DNA of 64,000 nucleotides from contig NZ_MXAV01000020.1 in NCBI RefSeq assembly GCF_002847505.1, positions 1 through 64,000 of the forward strand, read 5' to 3'. Both the position numbers and the translations under genes were made by a program. The notes under the pieces are model-generated. The model was given only the letters and a program-made list of their open reading frames with translations. It was not told the DNA's origin and did not search any database. This DNA is from Acidithiobacillus marinus (GTDB lineage: Bacteria > Pseudomonadota > Gammaproteobacteria > Acidithiobacillales > Acidithiobacillaceae). Below, in pieces: positions 53,807 through 62,748 of this stretch. Each line of letters starts with the position of its first letter. Position 1 is the first letter of the stretch.

Positions 53807-56800
53807 CCTCATACCTCTATCTCAACATCGGCTGTGGCAAGGTCAAACTGCCCGGTTTCGTCAATATCGATCTGGAGCCCGGTGGAGACGTCCAATGCGA
53901 TGTGACCCAGGGCCTTCCCTACGCTGACGCGACTGTGGACGGCATCTACAGTGAGCATTTCATTGAGCAACTGAGTCAGAAAGATATTCTCAGCTTTCTC
54001 CGAGAGTGTCGCCGGGTTCTCAAGCCGAGTGGGCGGATACGTATTGCAACGCCTGATCTGGATGCCATCATTGCGAAGTTCACAGAGAATAACTGGCGTC
54101 AGCCATGGCTTGAAAAATACGGTTACGCATGGATAAATAACCGTGCCGAATACCTTAACGTTGCGCTGCGCGAATGGGGGCATTCGTGGGTGGTCGACGA
54201 AGAAGAGTTGTCGCGTCTGGCAAAATGGGCCGGACTTGAACAGCCGCAACGCGCAAAAATTAATGATAGCACTGACCCAAACCTTGCAGGATTGGAAACA
54301 CGGATTGAATCGACGCTGATTATGGAGTTCAAAAAGCGGGAAGATTCTATTGATGACAATCCGCTGGTATCGATTGTCATACCGGCCTATCGTCCTGACT
54401 TTCTCGCTGCCTGTCTCGAAAGTGCATTATCCCAAACTTACCAGAATACTGAGATATTGATTCTCGATAGTTGTCCAACTAATGCAGTAGAAAAGGTCAT
54501 ACAATTATATCAACCTCGTGATTCGCGGGTGTCATACCAACGTAATACGCCGCCACTTCTGGAGGCAGACAATCTGACGAAAGGAATACACCTTGCTCGC
54601 GGTGATTTTATTAAGCCGCTATATGATGATGATCTACTCGAACCCGATGCGATTGAACGCTTATTGGCGATATGGCGTTTGCAACCGGATGTTCGACTGG
54701 CTGCAGGTCGTCGATTGCCGATTGATATGGAAGGCAATAGTCTTGATCCGACTATCCTTGGTGCGCCTCTAACTTCTGTTGATAGCCGACTTTCAGGGAT
54801 AAAGATTATAGGACACATCTTGTCTACTGGGCTCAATGCCTTGGGTGAGCCATCTGTTATGATGTTTCGCCGTTCTGATGCACTTATGATTGATGAACCA
54901 AATGTCATGACTTTATTTGGTAGATTATGTGTTCGTGCTGGCGATGTCTGCCTTGCTTTAAATCTATTATCGCGTGGCGATCTAGCCTATATTGCTTCGC
55001 CCATAGCTAAATTTCGGATACATCCTGGGCAGACGCAGAAACAGGACGAAAATCAAGAGGTTGGAGTGGATACTTGGCACTATTTGCGACAACAAGGGGA
55101 GAGGTTTGGGTTTCCAATTTCTGCGGTTAATCCTATTGTACAAAGCGAAAAAAGCGATGGAGATCATCGTGATCAAGTTGTAAATAGTTCTAGATCTTAT
55201 ATATTTCAGCCTTGGCTCTCCGAGGCCCGTTGGCTACACCAGGAAGAAGCTTGGGCCAAAGAGCTGATGGAATCATGGCGGAAAGACGGCCAGATTTCGC
55301 CGTGCTTTGCTCTGGCCTTGATGGCCGGAGGGCATCGCTCAGCCCAAAGTACGCAGGAAAGCATGGCCGGGCAATGGTTGCCGGGAGAGCTATTGTCTCT
55401 CGCTGATGGGACGGGCAAGGACGAAATGCAGTTTAATGTCTTGAACCATCATATCCGGGACATGGCAGCGGACTGGGTTGGCATTGTAGATGCTGGCGAT
55501 CAGCTCGCCCCCGATGCCTTGTTCCTGGTGGCTCACGCCTTGCGGGAGCATCCCGAGTGGCAAGTGGTTTATACCGACGAGGACTCAATGACCCCAGATG
55601 GGCAGCACGTCAATCCCCACTGCAAACCCGATTTCAATATCGACTATTTGCGTAGCCTGCCCTATATCGGTGGCTTGCTGCTCATCAAAAAGGAACTCTT
55701 CGCCGAGCTAGGCGGCTTTGATCCCGAAACCGATGGGGCCGAAGATTACGATCTGATTCTGCGGGCCTGGGAAAAGGTGGGAGATGCGGGAATTGGGCAT
55801 GTTCCCGAAGTCCTCTATCACCGCTTGCAGGGCGGCGGCCATTGCAACAAGTCCGTGGAAGAGATCATTCAGGTCAGCCAGACGGTGCTGCAAGGGCATT
55901 TGCAACGCCTGGACATTGCCGCCGAAGTGACTCCTGGGCCTTTCCCGCCGTCCACGCGGGTGCGTTACCCGCTGACCGGTACGCCGCTGGTGTCCATTCT
56001 GATCCCTACCCGTAATCAATTGGGCTATCTGCAGCGCTGCGTGGAATCGCTCATCGAGAAAACCCAATATCCCGCTTATGAAATCCTCATCATCGACAAT
56101 GACAGCGATGAGGCCGAGGCGCGAACCTATCTGGACATGCTGGCGGCCCAGGAGGAGCAACTCGCTGGCCGTTTGCGGGTGCTGCGCCATCCCGGTCCCT
56201 TCAATTTTTCTGCCATGAACAATCGCGCCGTGGAAGAGGCGCGGGGGGACTATATCCTGCTGCTCAACAATGATACGGCGGCCTTGCACGAAGACTGGCT
56301 GGACGAAATGGTGAGCCATGCCCTGCGTCCCGAAGTGGGGGTGGTAGGAGCCAAGCTGCTTTTTCCCGATGGCAAAATCCAGCATGCGGGCGTCATTCTG
56401 GGGATGCGCGGGCCGGCAGAACACCCCTTCATTGGCCAGCCACCGGAATTCCGTGGCTATTTTGGTCGGGCTATGTTGACCCAGAACCTCTCGGCGGTGA
56501 CGGGTGCCTGTCTGCTCATCAGTAAAGCCCTGTATCAAGAACTGGGCGGGCTGGATGAGCAGCAGTTTCAGGTGTCCTACAACGACATCGATCTTTGTTT
56601 GAAGGCGCGGGAAGCAGGGCACAAAGTCGTGTTTACTCCCTGGGCCATGCTCCTGCATGAGGGGTCCGCCAGCCAGCGCGGCGAGGTGGAGAAAAAGCCC
56701 AGCCCTGAAAAAGAGCAGCGCTTTGCCGGTGAAAAAATGGCCTTTTACCAGAAATGGCTACCGCAATTGGCCTTTGATCCGGCCTATAATCGCCATTTGA

Positions 56801-57846
56801 GTCTGGCTAGTACGGATTTCCTGCTGGAGGACCAGGCGGCCCTGACCTGGGACCCGGAATGGCGCCCGCGCCCCCGTATTCTGGTGCATCCCGCCGATCG
56901 GGAGGGTTGCGGAGAGTACCGGATCATCTCGCCCATGCGCGCCTTGCAAAAGGCGGGGAGGGCGCAGGGCTGGGAAACCATGCGCATCTTCGAACCCGCC
57001 GAAATGTCGCGCTTTTCGCCTGAAAGTATCGTCTTGCAGCGACAAATGGAATGGCCGCAGATCGAAGCCCTGGAACGGCACAAAAAACTGCTGAAAACCT
57101 TCCGGGTTTTTGAGATCGACGATCTGATCACCAATTTGCCGGTCAAGAGTCTGCACAAGGCCCAAATCCATAAGGACATCGCCAAGCGTTTCCGTAAAGC
57201 CGCTGGCCTGTGCAATCGCCTGGTGGTGGCGACGGAGCCCCTGGCCCAGGCCTATAAGGGCTTCAGTGACGAAGTGCGTGTCCAACCCAATTGCATCGAA
57301 CAGGCCATCTGGGGAGCCTTGCAGCCCAAGCGGCGCGAGCTGCCCAAGCCCCGCGTGGGCTGGGCCGGCGGAGTAGGGCACACCGGCGATCTGGAAATGA
57401 TTGCCGACGTGGTCCGCGATCTGGCCGATGACGTGGACTGGGTGTTCTTCGGCCTCTGTCCTGATGCTCTGCGCCCCTATGTGCGCGAGTTCCATACAGG
57501 GGTGCCGCTACCTCAGTATCCCGCCAAGCTGGCCAGTCTGGACCTGGATCTGGCCCTGGCACCGCTGGAGAATAATGCTTTCAATGAGGCCAAGAGCCAT
57601 CTGCGGATTCTGGAATATGGAGTTTTAGGCTACCCGGTGATTGCTTCGGACATTTTTCCCTATCAGGGCGACTTTCCCATCACCCTGGTGACCAACCGCT
57701 ATCGGGACTGGGTGCGGGCTATCCGCGAGCAGATTGCCGACCGGCAGGCCCTGGCTGCGGCGGGCGACCGCTTGCGGGCTCATATACGCGCCCATTGGTT
57801 GCTGGAGGAACATCTGGACGATTGGCTGGCAGCATGGTTGCCCTGA
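53803..57846 (+). CDS. giant multi-domain methyltransferase/glycosyltransferase, likely flagellin glycosylation
   Basis: 1347 residues from the ATG at 53803 (AGGA upstream; a GTG at 53782 is possible). Domains in order: a methyltransferase-like domain (1-180, YLNIGCGKVKLPGFVNIDLE); GT2 domain A (187-410, VSIVIPAYRP and DDD at 275-277); the catalytic second half of a GT2 domain B (about 555-690, VVYTDEDSM and GAEDYDLILRAW); a complete GT2 domain C (728-960, ILIPTRNQLGYL and NND at 822-824); and a GT-B-like C-terminal domain (about 1005-1347, PRVGWAGGVGHTGDLEMI). It lies just before fliC. DNA up to about 55200 is AT-richer than the rest, which suggests the 5' third was added later. Confidence 0.85.
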   Translation: MTSYLYLNIGCGKVKLPGFVNIDLEPGGDVQCDVTQGLPYADATVDGIYSEHFIEQLSQKDILSFLRECRRVLKPSGRIRIATPDLDAIIAKFTENNWRQPWLEKYGYAWINNRAEYLNVALREWGHSWVVDEEELSRLAKWAGLEQPQRAKINDSTDPNLAGLETRIESTLIMEFKKREDSIDDNPLVSIVIPAYRPDFLAACLESALSQTYQNTEILILDSCPTNAVEKVIQLYQPRDSRVSYQRNTPPLLEADNLTKGIHLARGDFIKPLYDDDLLEPDAIERLLAIWRLQPDVRLAAGRRLPIDMEGNSLDPTILGAPLTSVDSRLSGIKIIGHILSTGLNALGEPSVMMFRRSDALMIDEPNVMTLFGRLCVRAGDVCLALNLLSRGDLAYIASPIAKFRIHPGQTQKQDENQEVGVDTWHYLRQQGERFGFPISAVNPIVQSEKSDGDHRDQVVNSSRSYIFQPWLSEARWLHQEEAWAKELMESWRKDGQISPCFALALMAGGHRSAQSTQESMAGQWLPGELLSLADGTGKDEMQFNVLNHHIRDMAADWVGIVDAGDQLAPDALFLVAHALREHPEWQVVYTDEDSMTPDGQHVNPHCKPDFNIDYLRSLPYIGGLLLIKKELFAELGGFDPETDGAEDYDLILRAWEKVGDAGIGHVPEVLYHRLQGGGHCNKSVEEIIQVSQTVLQGHLQRLDIAAEVTPGPFPPSTRVRYPLTGTPLVSILIPTRNQLGYLQRCVESLIEKTQYPAYEILIIDNDSDEAEARTYLDMLAAQEEQLAGRLRVLRHPGPFNFSAMNNRAVEEARGDYILLLNNDTAALHEDWLDEMVSHALRPEVGVVGAKLLFPDGKIQHAGVILGMRGPAEHPFIGQPPEFRGYFGRAMLTQNLSAVTGACLLISKALYQELGGLDEQQFQVSYNDIDLCLKAREAGHKVVFTPWAMLLHEGSASQRGEVEKKPSPEKEQRFAGEKMAFYQKWLPQLAFDPAYNRHLSLASTDFLLEDQAALTWDPEWRPRPRILVHPADREGCGEYRIISPMRALQKAGRAQGWETMRIFEPAEMSRFSPESIVLQRQMEWPQIEALERHKKLLKTFRVFEIDDLITNLPVKSLHKAQIHKDIAKRFRKAAGLCNRLVVATEPLAQAYKGFSDEVRVQPNCIEQAIWGALQPKRRELPKPRVGWAGGVGHTGDLEMIADVVRDLADDVDWVFFGLCPDALRPYVREFHTGVPLPQYPAKLASLDLDLALAPLENNAFNEAKSHLRILEYGVLGYPVIASDIFPYQGDFPITLVTNRYRDWVRAIREQIADRQALAAAGDRLRAHIRAHWLLEEHLDDWLAAWLP

Positions 57847-57860
57847 TGGGGATGATGCGT

Positions 57861-58158
57861 TCAGTCCGCCAGCTCCAGATGGCGCTCGATTCTTTCCAGT
57901 CGCTCCCGGATGCGGTCCATGATATGTTGTTCTTGGATAATCTCAGCAAAATTAGGCGCTTCGTCTCTGTCTACGCGACTGCCCCCTGCCTCTATGCCAT
58001 TTAGACGGTTCAGGATTTCACGATCCCTGTCACGGGCGGCGTCCAGCTCTGCTTGGGAGGCCTCCTGCGACGCTTTTCAGGAAGCCGGCAATGTGGATTT
58101 CGGCTTCTCTCGCCAACGCCCTGCGTGCGGGCCATTCAAGTTTTTCACTGAAGTGCCG
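57861..58158 (-). pseudogene. possible frameshifted remnant of a gene, unknown
   Basis: On the minus strand, a frame reading SEKLEWPARRALAREAEIH and then IAGFLKS breaks near 58070. A +1 shift continues as SQEASQAELDAARDRDREI, then IIQEQHIMDRIRERLERIE, and ends ERHLELAD-stop at 57861. The amphipathic, charge-patterned helical composition looks coding. No start codon or family is seen, and it overlaps the fliC promoter. The 57847-58228 gap otherwise holds only fliC control elements. Confidence 0.3.
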
Positions 58159-58162
58159 TTAT
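58136..58162 (+). promoter_or_regulatory. sigma-28 promoter of fliC
   Basis: TCAAGTTT (58136-58143), exactly 11 bp, GCCGTTAT (58155-58162), against TAAAGTTT-N11-GCCGATAA. Transcription would start near 58170, giving a leader of about 60 nt. Confidence 0.78.
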
Positions 58163-58167
58163 AGGGA

Positions 58168-58187
58168 GTGTGGAAGGGATTCCACAC
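58168..58187 (+). promoter_or_regulatory. 5' stem-loop of the fliC leader
   Basis: Perfect 8-bp stem GTGTGGAA / TTCCACAC with loop GGGA, at the predicted 5' end of the mRNA. The loop contains GGA, so it may be a second CsrA contact, or it may stabilise the transcript. Confidence 0.65.
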
Positions 58188-58201
58188 TGGCAAGGATGCC
58201 A
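58188..58201 (+). promoter_or_regulatory. CsrA-binding hairpin in the fliC leader
   Basis: TGGC-AAGGAT-GCCA: a 4-bp stem presenting AAGGAT in the loop. CAAGGATG matches the core of the CsrA selection consensus CARGGAUG exactly. The ribosome site AAGGAG (58216-58221) is a further GGA, as expected for CsrA dimers bridging two sites. Confidence 0.65.
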
Positions 58202-58228
58202 TCTCAACCCTAAGAAAGGAGTCTTATC

Positions 58229-59845
58229 ATGGCAATTTCAGGAATTATCAATACCAATGCTTCGGCGTTGAGCACGCTGGACGCCCTCAACGGCACCCAG
58301 GGTAGCCTCAATACCTATCTGCAACAGTTGTCCACGGGCAAGAGCATCAACGGCCCGGCCGACAACCCGGCGGGCTACGCCATTGCCCAGCGTTTTCAGA
58401 CCCAGATCAATGGCTTGAATCAGGCGGTTTCCAATGGCAATCAGGGCGTTTCCCTGGTGCAGACCGCTACCGGCGCCATTCAGAACCAGACCAGCCTGCT
58501 GCAGCAAATCCGGACCACGGCGGTGCAGGCGGCCAATGCCTCCAACACCACCTCCGACCGGCAGGCCCTGCAGGGTGTGGTGAGTCAGTTGCTGGCCCAG
58601 GTGCAGACCATTGCCACCCAGACCCAGTTCAACGGCCAGAACCTGCTGGACGGTACTTTTGCCGGTGCCGCTTTCCAGGTGGGTGCCAACTCCAACCAGA
58701 TCATCAATGTGGCGGTGGGGGATACCAAAACCAATGCCATGGGGAACTACACGCTGACATCAGGGAGCGGTGGTGCTTACTCCAGTAGTTCTGGTGCTTT
58801 TATTGATGGTGGCTATGCGGCTGGCGGAGCATTTACGGTCAGTAGTGGAGCGACGTTGGGAGCGGGTGGTGCAGGAAACTTTACAACTGCCGACAACTTG
58901 GGGGTTTCCGGATCGGTGGGTAGCGCAGCGGTCAAGGTTAATAGCACTGACGAATCTGCCTATAATTTGGCGCAGAGTGTCAATGCTGTGTCAGCTCAGA
59001 CAGGGGTGAGTGCACAAGCGTATACCAGTGTGGCCTTTCAGGTCACTTCGACGGGCAGTATAAGTTTTAGCCTCGGAAATGGTTCCAGCGGAAGTGTTTC
59101 AAATAAAGTTAATATTTCCGCCACGATTAGTAGTGGTTCTGGTGGGCAGATCGATCTCAGTTCCTTGGTTACGGCGGTTAACAATCAGGCGGCAATCACT
59201 GGTGTTTCCGCCAGCACACAGACGGTCAATGGCACGCAGGAACTGGTGCTGACCCAAAGTCAGGGTCGAAATATTGTCATGCAGGCTGGGACTGGTACAG
59301 CAACTTCTGGTTTATCCAGTGGTTCTACTGCATCACTGCAGGTGGTGAGCAATCCGAGTTTGGGTAGCACAAGTCCCACTCCCGTCGGCGGCACATTCAG
59401 CTCCGGTAGCGGCGGCCTCCTCATCCAGGGTGCCGTGCAGTTTCAGTCATCGTCTTCCTACGCTATTGGCAATGCCAACGAGATTGGCTTCAGTTCCCAG
59501 GCGGCAAGTCTGACATCTGGTGCGGGTGGTTCGGCCGTCGCGAGCATCAACGTCACCACCGCAGCCGGCGCCCAGCAGGCCATCGGGATTGTCGATCAGG
59601 CTATCAACTACCTCAACCAGCAGAACGGCAGCCTGGGAGCCATCCAGAACCGGATTCAGGCTTCGGTTTCCAACGACCAGACCACGGCGACTAACCTCCA
59701 GTCGGCGCAGTCGGTGGTGCAGGATGCGAACATCGCCCAGGCGACTTCGCAGCTGACCAAGTATCAGATCCTGCAACAGGCGGGTATCTCGACCCTGGCC
59801 CAGGAAAACTCCTTGCAGCAGAGCTATCTCAAGTTGCTGCCATAA
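58229..59845 (+). CDS. fliC: flagellin
   Basis: 538 residues. The conserved N-terminal D0/D1 (MAISGIINTNASALSTLDAL, LQQLSTGKSINGPADNPAGY) and C-terminal D1/D0 (NQQNGSLGAIQNRIQASVSN, QATSQLTKYQILQQAG) frame a Ser/Thr/Gly/Ala-rich centre (about 170-440), the region exposed on the filament and a natural substrate for O-glycans. Class-3 expression comes from the sigma-28 promoter, with leader control by CsrA. The core starts with the canonical loop, so it is a normal exported flagellin. Confidence 0.96.
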   Translation: MAISGIINTNASALSTLDALNGTQGSLNTYLQQLSTGKSINGPADNPAGYAIAQRFQTQINGLNQAVSNGNQGVSLVQTATGAIQNQTSLLQQIRTTAVQAANASNTTSDRQALQGVVSQLLAQVQTIATQTQFNGQNLLDGTFAGAAFQVGANSNQIINVAVGDTKTNAMGNYTLTSGSGGAYSSSSGAFIDGGYAAGGAFTVSSGATLGAGGAGNFTTADNLGVSGSVGSAAVKVNSTDESAYNLAQSVNAVSAQTGVSAQAYTSVAFQVTSTGSISFSLGNGSSGSVSNKVNISATISSGSGGQIDLSSLVTAVNNQAAITGVSASTQTVNGTQELVLTQSQGRNIVMQAGTGTATSGLSSGSTASLQVVSNPSLGSTSPTPVGGTFSSGSGGLLIQGAVQFQSSSSYAIGNANEIGFSSQAASLTSGAGGSAVASINVTTAAGAQQAIGIVDQAINYLNQQNGSLGAIQNRIQASVSNDQTTATNLQSAQSVVQDANIAQATSQLTKYQILQQAGISTLAQENSLQQSYLKLLP

Positions 59846-59869
59846 GGAAATAGTAGGGAATAGCTTTCT

Positions 59870-59922
59870 CTCCCGCTCTGCAGGCTCCTTTGAAGGTGCT
59901 AATTGCAGGGCGGGAGGGTTTT
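59870..59922 (+). terminator. rho-independent terminator after fliC
   Basis: Long stem CTCCCGC-T-CTGCA / TGCAG-G-GCGGGAG (59870-59882 with 59904-59916), followed by GGTTTT. It would reduce read-through into flaG. Confidence 0.75.
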
Positions 59923-59939
59923 GAAAGTGAGGCATACCC

Positions 59940-60344
59940 ATGGATACTTTCTTGATCACCCATAGTCGCTTGAATGCGCAGCAAGCTACGACGTCAGCAT
60001 CTCCGCCAACGCCAGCGGCCAATAATGCTCCGCCAACGCGGCCACCCACAGGTCAGGCAGAAACTGCGGCAAAAAAACCGGTTTCGACACTCAGCGTTCC
60101 ACCCGAAAAATTACAGAAGGCCATTCAAAAATTACAGGATAAAATGCCCGCCAGTGCTTCTGTAACCTTAGAGGCGGGACTGGACCCGAACGGAGATCAT
60201 CCCGGTCAGGTATTGATTAAACTCAGTGACAAAGTGACCAAGCAGATATTTTTTCAATATTATGTACCCGCCGAGCAGGTGGTGAGAAGTGCAGATTCCG
60301 GAGAGGCCTTGAATCCGGGTAGTCTGATGCGTAGCAAGGCGTAA
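59940..60344 (+). CDS. flaG: FlaG family protein
   Basis: 134 residues. A Pro/Ala-rich N-terminus precedes the FlaG domain (PPEKLQKAIQKLQDKM, then GQVLIKLSDKVTKQIFFQY). FlaG affects filament length. The position between fliC and fliD is standard. Confidence 0.88.
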   Translation: MDTFLITHSRLNAQQATTSASPPTPAANNAPPTRPPTGQAETAAKKPVSTLSVPPEKLQKAIQKLQDKMPASASVTLEAGLDPNGDHPGQVLIKLSDKVTKQIFFQYYVPAEQVVRSADSGEALNPGSLMRSKA

Positions 60345-60377
60345 TTTTTTGCGTATTTTTGCACAGGAGTATGGTTT

Positions 60378-62321
60378 ATGACGGCTTCATTATCCGGTTT
60401 GGTGAGTGGCATTGATGTCCAATCCCTGATCAGTAACCTCAGTGCCGCTTATCAGGCGCCCATCACCCTGCTCCAGAATCAGCAAAAATCCTATCAGACC
60501 ACCTTGAGTGCCTGGGGTACCCTGCAAAGCAGTTTATCCGGTTTGCAGTCGGCTATGAGTAGTCTGCAGAATCTGGGCAGTACGAATAATCGCAGTGTAA
60601 GTCTCTCCAATAATAATGTTGCGACCGCCACGGCTACAGCCAATGCTCCCCAGGGGAGTTACAGCCTCAGTAATATTGTACTGGCCCAATCTCAAAGTAT
60701 TTACTCCAGTAATTTCTCCAGTGCGACGAATAATTCTGTAGGTACTGGCACCCTCCAGATTCAGGTGGGCAGTGGTGCGGTGAAAAATGTCAGCATCAAT
60801 GGTTCCAATGACAGCCTGGATGGTATTGCCAGCGCCATTAACCAGGCCAATACCGGCGTGAATGCCGCTGTGGTCTATGATGGCACCGGTTATCGCCTGA
60901 CCCTGACCGGTAATGGCACCGGGGCCAGCAGTGCTTTTACGGTCAGCACCAGCGGCGCCACCGGCAGTCTGGCTTCCCTGAGTTACAGCAGCGGGGTGTC
61001 GGGGTCCATGACCTTGAGTCAACAGGCGCAAAATGCCGGCGTCAGTATTAACGGCTTGCCGGTGACGAGCACGAGCAATACCGTATCTGGCGCTATCCCA
61101 GGGGTGACCCTGAATTTGCTGCAGGCCAGTGGCAGCGCCACATTGCAGGTTTCCAGTAGCAATGCGTCTTTTGTGACAGGGGTGCAGAGTTTTGTCAAGG
61201 CCTTCAACAAAACTATGAGTACCATCAATCAGTTGACCGCTTATAACGCCCAGGCGGGCTCGGGTGGACCCTTGTTGGGTGATGCCTCTGTACAGGGCTT
61301 GCGGACCCAGTTGCTGGACATGATTTCCGGGCAGGGGGTGGGGATATCCTCGGGAAGTGCCTACAATTCATTGGGCAGCGTCGGGCTCGGGCTGACCAGC
61401 AGTGGCACCATCAGTCTGAATACCGGAACTCTGGGTACCGCGCTTTCTGCGGATTTCAATACCGTGGCCGGTCTTTTTGGCCAGGCGGGTAGTACCAGCA
61501 ACAGTAATGTGCAATATCTGACCGCAAGCAGCGTGACCCAGGCGGGTACTTATGCCATTAACGTGAGTCAGGCCGCCACTCAGGCCAGTACGTCCGGATC
61601 TGCAGCCGTTCCTTCTGGGGGGATTCTCCAAAGTGAAAGTCTGACTTTCGGGTCGGGGGGTAGCTCGGTGGTGGTGTCCCTGAGTTCGGGCAGCACCCTG
61701 ACGGATATTGTCAACACGATCAATGATACTCTCCAGCAATCAGGCATGACGGGCATTACTGCGAGTGCTAACAATGGTTATCTGGATTTACAGTCCAATG
61801 CCTATGGGAGCGCCCAATCATTTACTGTTCAGTCCAATGTGGCTGCGGGGTCTGGCGGGACCGGGATTGGCACCAGCTTGGTCACCGCCACAGGAACTGA
61901 TGTGGCAGGCAGCATCAATGGTCAGGCTACCAGCGGTTCCGGTCAGACTTTGTCGGTGACAGGACCCGGGAATGCGGCAGGGTTGCAAGTGAAAATCACG
62001 GGTAACAGTACTGGAAACCTGGGAACTGTCACCCTCAGTCAGGGACTGTATCAGCAGATGAGTACTTTGTTGAGTTCCGCCCTGAATACCCAGAGTGGTT
62101 TTGTGACGGCTGCACAAAATGGTATTACCTCTTCTATCAATGGGTTGGGCGCGCAGATCACCACCTTGCAGCAATCCGCTTCCAATCAGACCGCCCTGCT
62201 GACCCAGCAGTTTGCCGCCATGCAGTCACAACTGGCTTCGCTGCAATCCACCGGACAATATCTCAATGCCTTTTATTCTTCTGGTAATTCCAGTTCATCC
62301 AGTTCGAGTTCCAAGAGTTAA
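60378..62321 (+). CDS. fliD: filament cap protein FliD
   Basis: 647 residues. The start SGLVSGIDVQSLISNLSAAY is the FliD N-terminus. The middle is Ser/Gly-rich. The C-terminal region has SSINGLGAQITTLQQSASNQ followed by FAAMQSQLASLQSTGQYLNA. It caps the filament and guides flagellin folding. It is longer than enteric FliD (about 470). CAGGAG upstream. Confidence 0.95.
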   Translation: MTASLSGLVSGIDVQSLISNLSAAYQAPITLLQNQQKSYQTTLSAWGTLQSSLSGLQSAMSSLQNLGSTNNRSVSLSNNNVATATATANAPQGSYSLSNIVLAQSQSIYSSNFSSATNNSVGTGTLQIQVGSGAVKNVSINGSNDSLDGIASAINQANTGVNAAVVYDGTGYRLTLTGNGTGASSAFTVSTSGATGSLASLSYSSGVSGSMTLSQQAQNAGVSINGLPVTSTSNTVSGAIPGVTLNLLQASGSATLQVSSSNASFVTGVQSFVKAFNKTMSTINQLTAYNAQAGSGGPLLGDASVQGLRTQLLDMISGQGVGISSGSAYNSLGSVGLGLTSSGTISLNTGTLGTALSADFNTVAGLFGQAGSTSNSNVQYLTASSVTQAGTYAINVSQAATQASTSGSAAVPSGGILQSESLTFGSGGSSVVVSLSSGSTLTDIVNTINDTLQQSGMTGITASANNGYLDLQSNAYGSAQSFTVQSNVAAGSGGTGIGTSLVTATGTDVAGSINGQATSGSGQTLSVTGPGNAAGLQVKITGNSTGNLGTVTLSQGLYQQMSTLLSSALNTQSGFVTAAQNGITSSINGLGAQITTLQQSASNQTALLTQQFAAMQSQLASLQSTGQYLNAFYSSGNSSSSSSSSKS

Positions 62322-62337
62322 GCGAGGATCATGAACC

Positions 62338-62718
62338 ATGAGTTATGCTACAGCAGCAGCCATGCAGGCCTACAAGCAGGTTGGCAATCAGGGGGTATCC
62401 AGCGATCGTCTGGTTTTGTTGGGTCTGGAGGGAATTCTGGAACATATCCGCCGCGCCCGGCTGGCGATTATGGCCCATGACATCAGCAGTAAGGCCGAAT
62501 CCATGGATAAGGCCTATCAACTCACTGCCCATCTGTTGGCCAGTGTCAACTTTGAGCAAGGTGGCGAAATTGCCAAAAATCTCGACAGTCTTTATCGTTT
62601 CCTGTTAAATCAGTTGGCACAAGCCAATATTTTTGATGATCTGCAGGCGCTGGATGCCTGCCAGCCGGTGCTGGAAGACTTGCGCGATGCATGGAGAGGA
62701 TTGTTGGGACAATCATAA
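62338..62718 (+). CDS. fliS: flagellin export chaperone FliS
   Basis: 126 residues: YATAAAMQAYKQVGNQGVSS and VLLGLEGILEHIRRARLAI are typical of FliS. It binds flagellin's C-terminus and prevents premature polymerisation. Confidence 0.94.
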   Translation: MSYATAAAMQAYKQVGNQGVSSDRLVLLGLEGILEHIRRARLAIMAHDISSKAESMDKAYQLTAHLLASVNFEQGGEIAKNLDSLYRFLLNQLAQANIFDDLQALDACQPVLEDLRDAWRGLLGQS

Positions 62719-62748
62719 GGCAACTTCTCCGCTGTCAAGGGAGAAGAA

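Noticed and set aside
57719-58004. Short frames on both strands at the end of the giant glycosyltransferase gene
   Set aside because: They overlap its 3' end in other frames, have no ribosome site and no family similarity.
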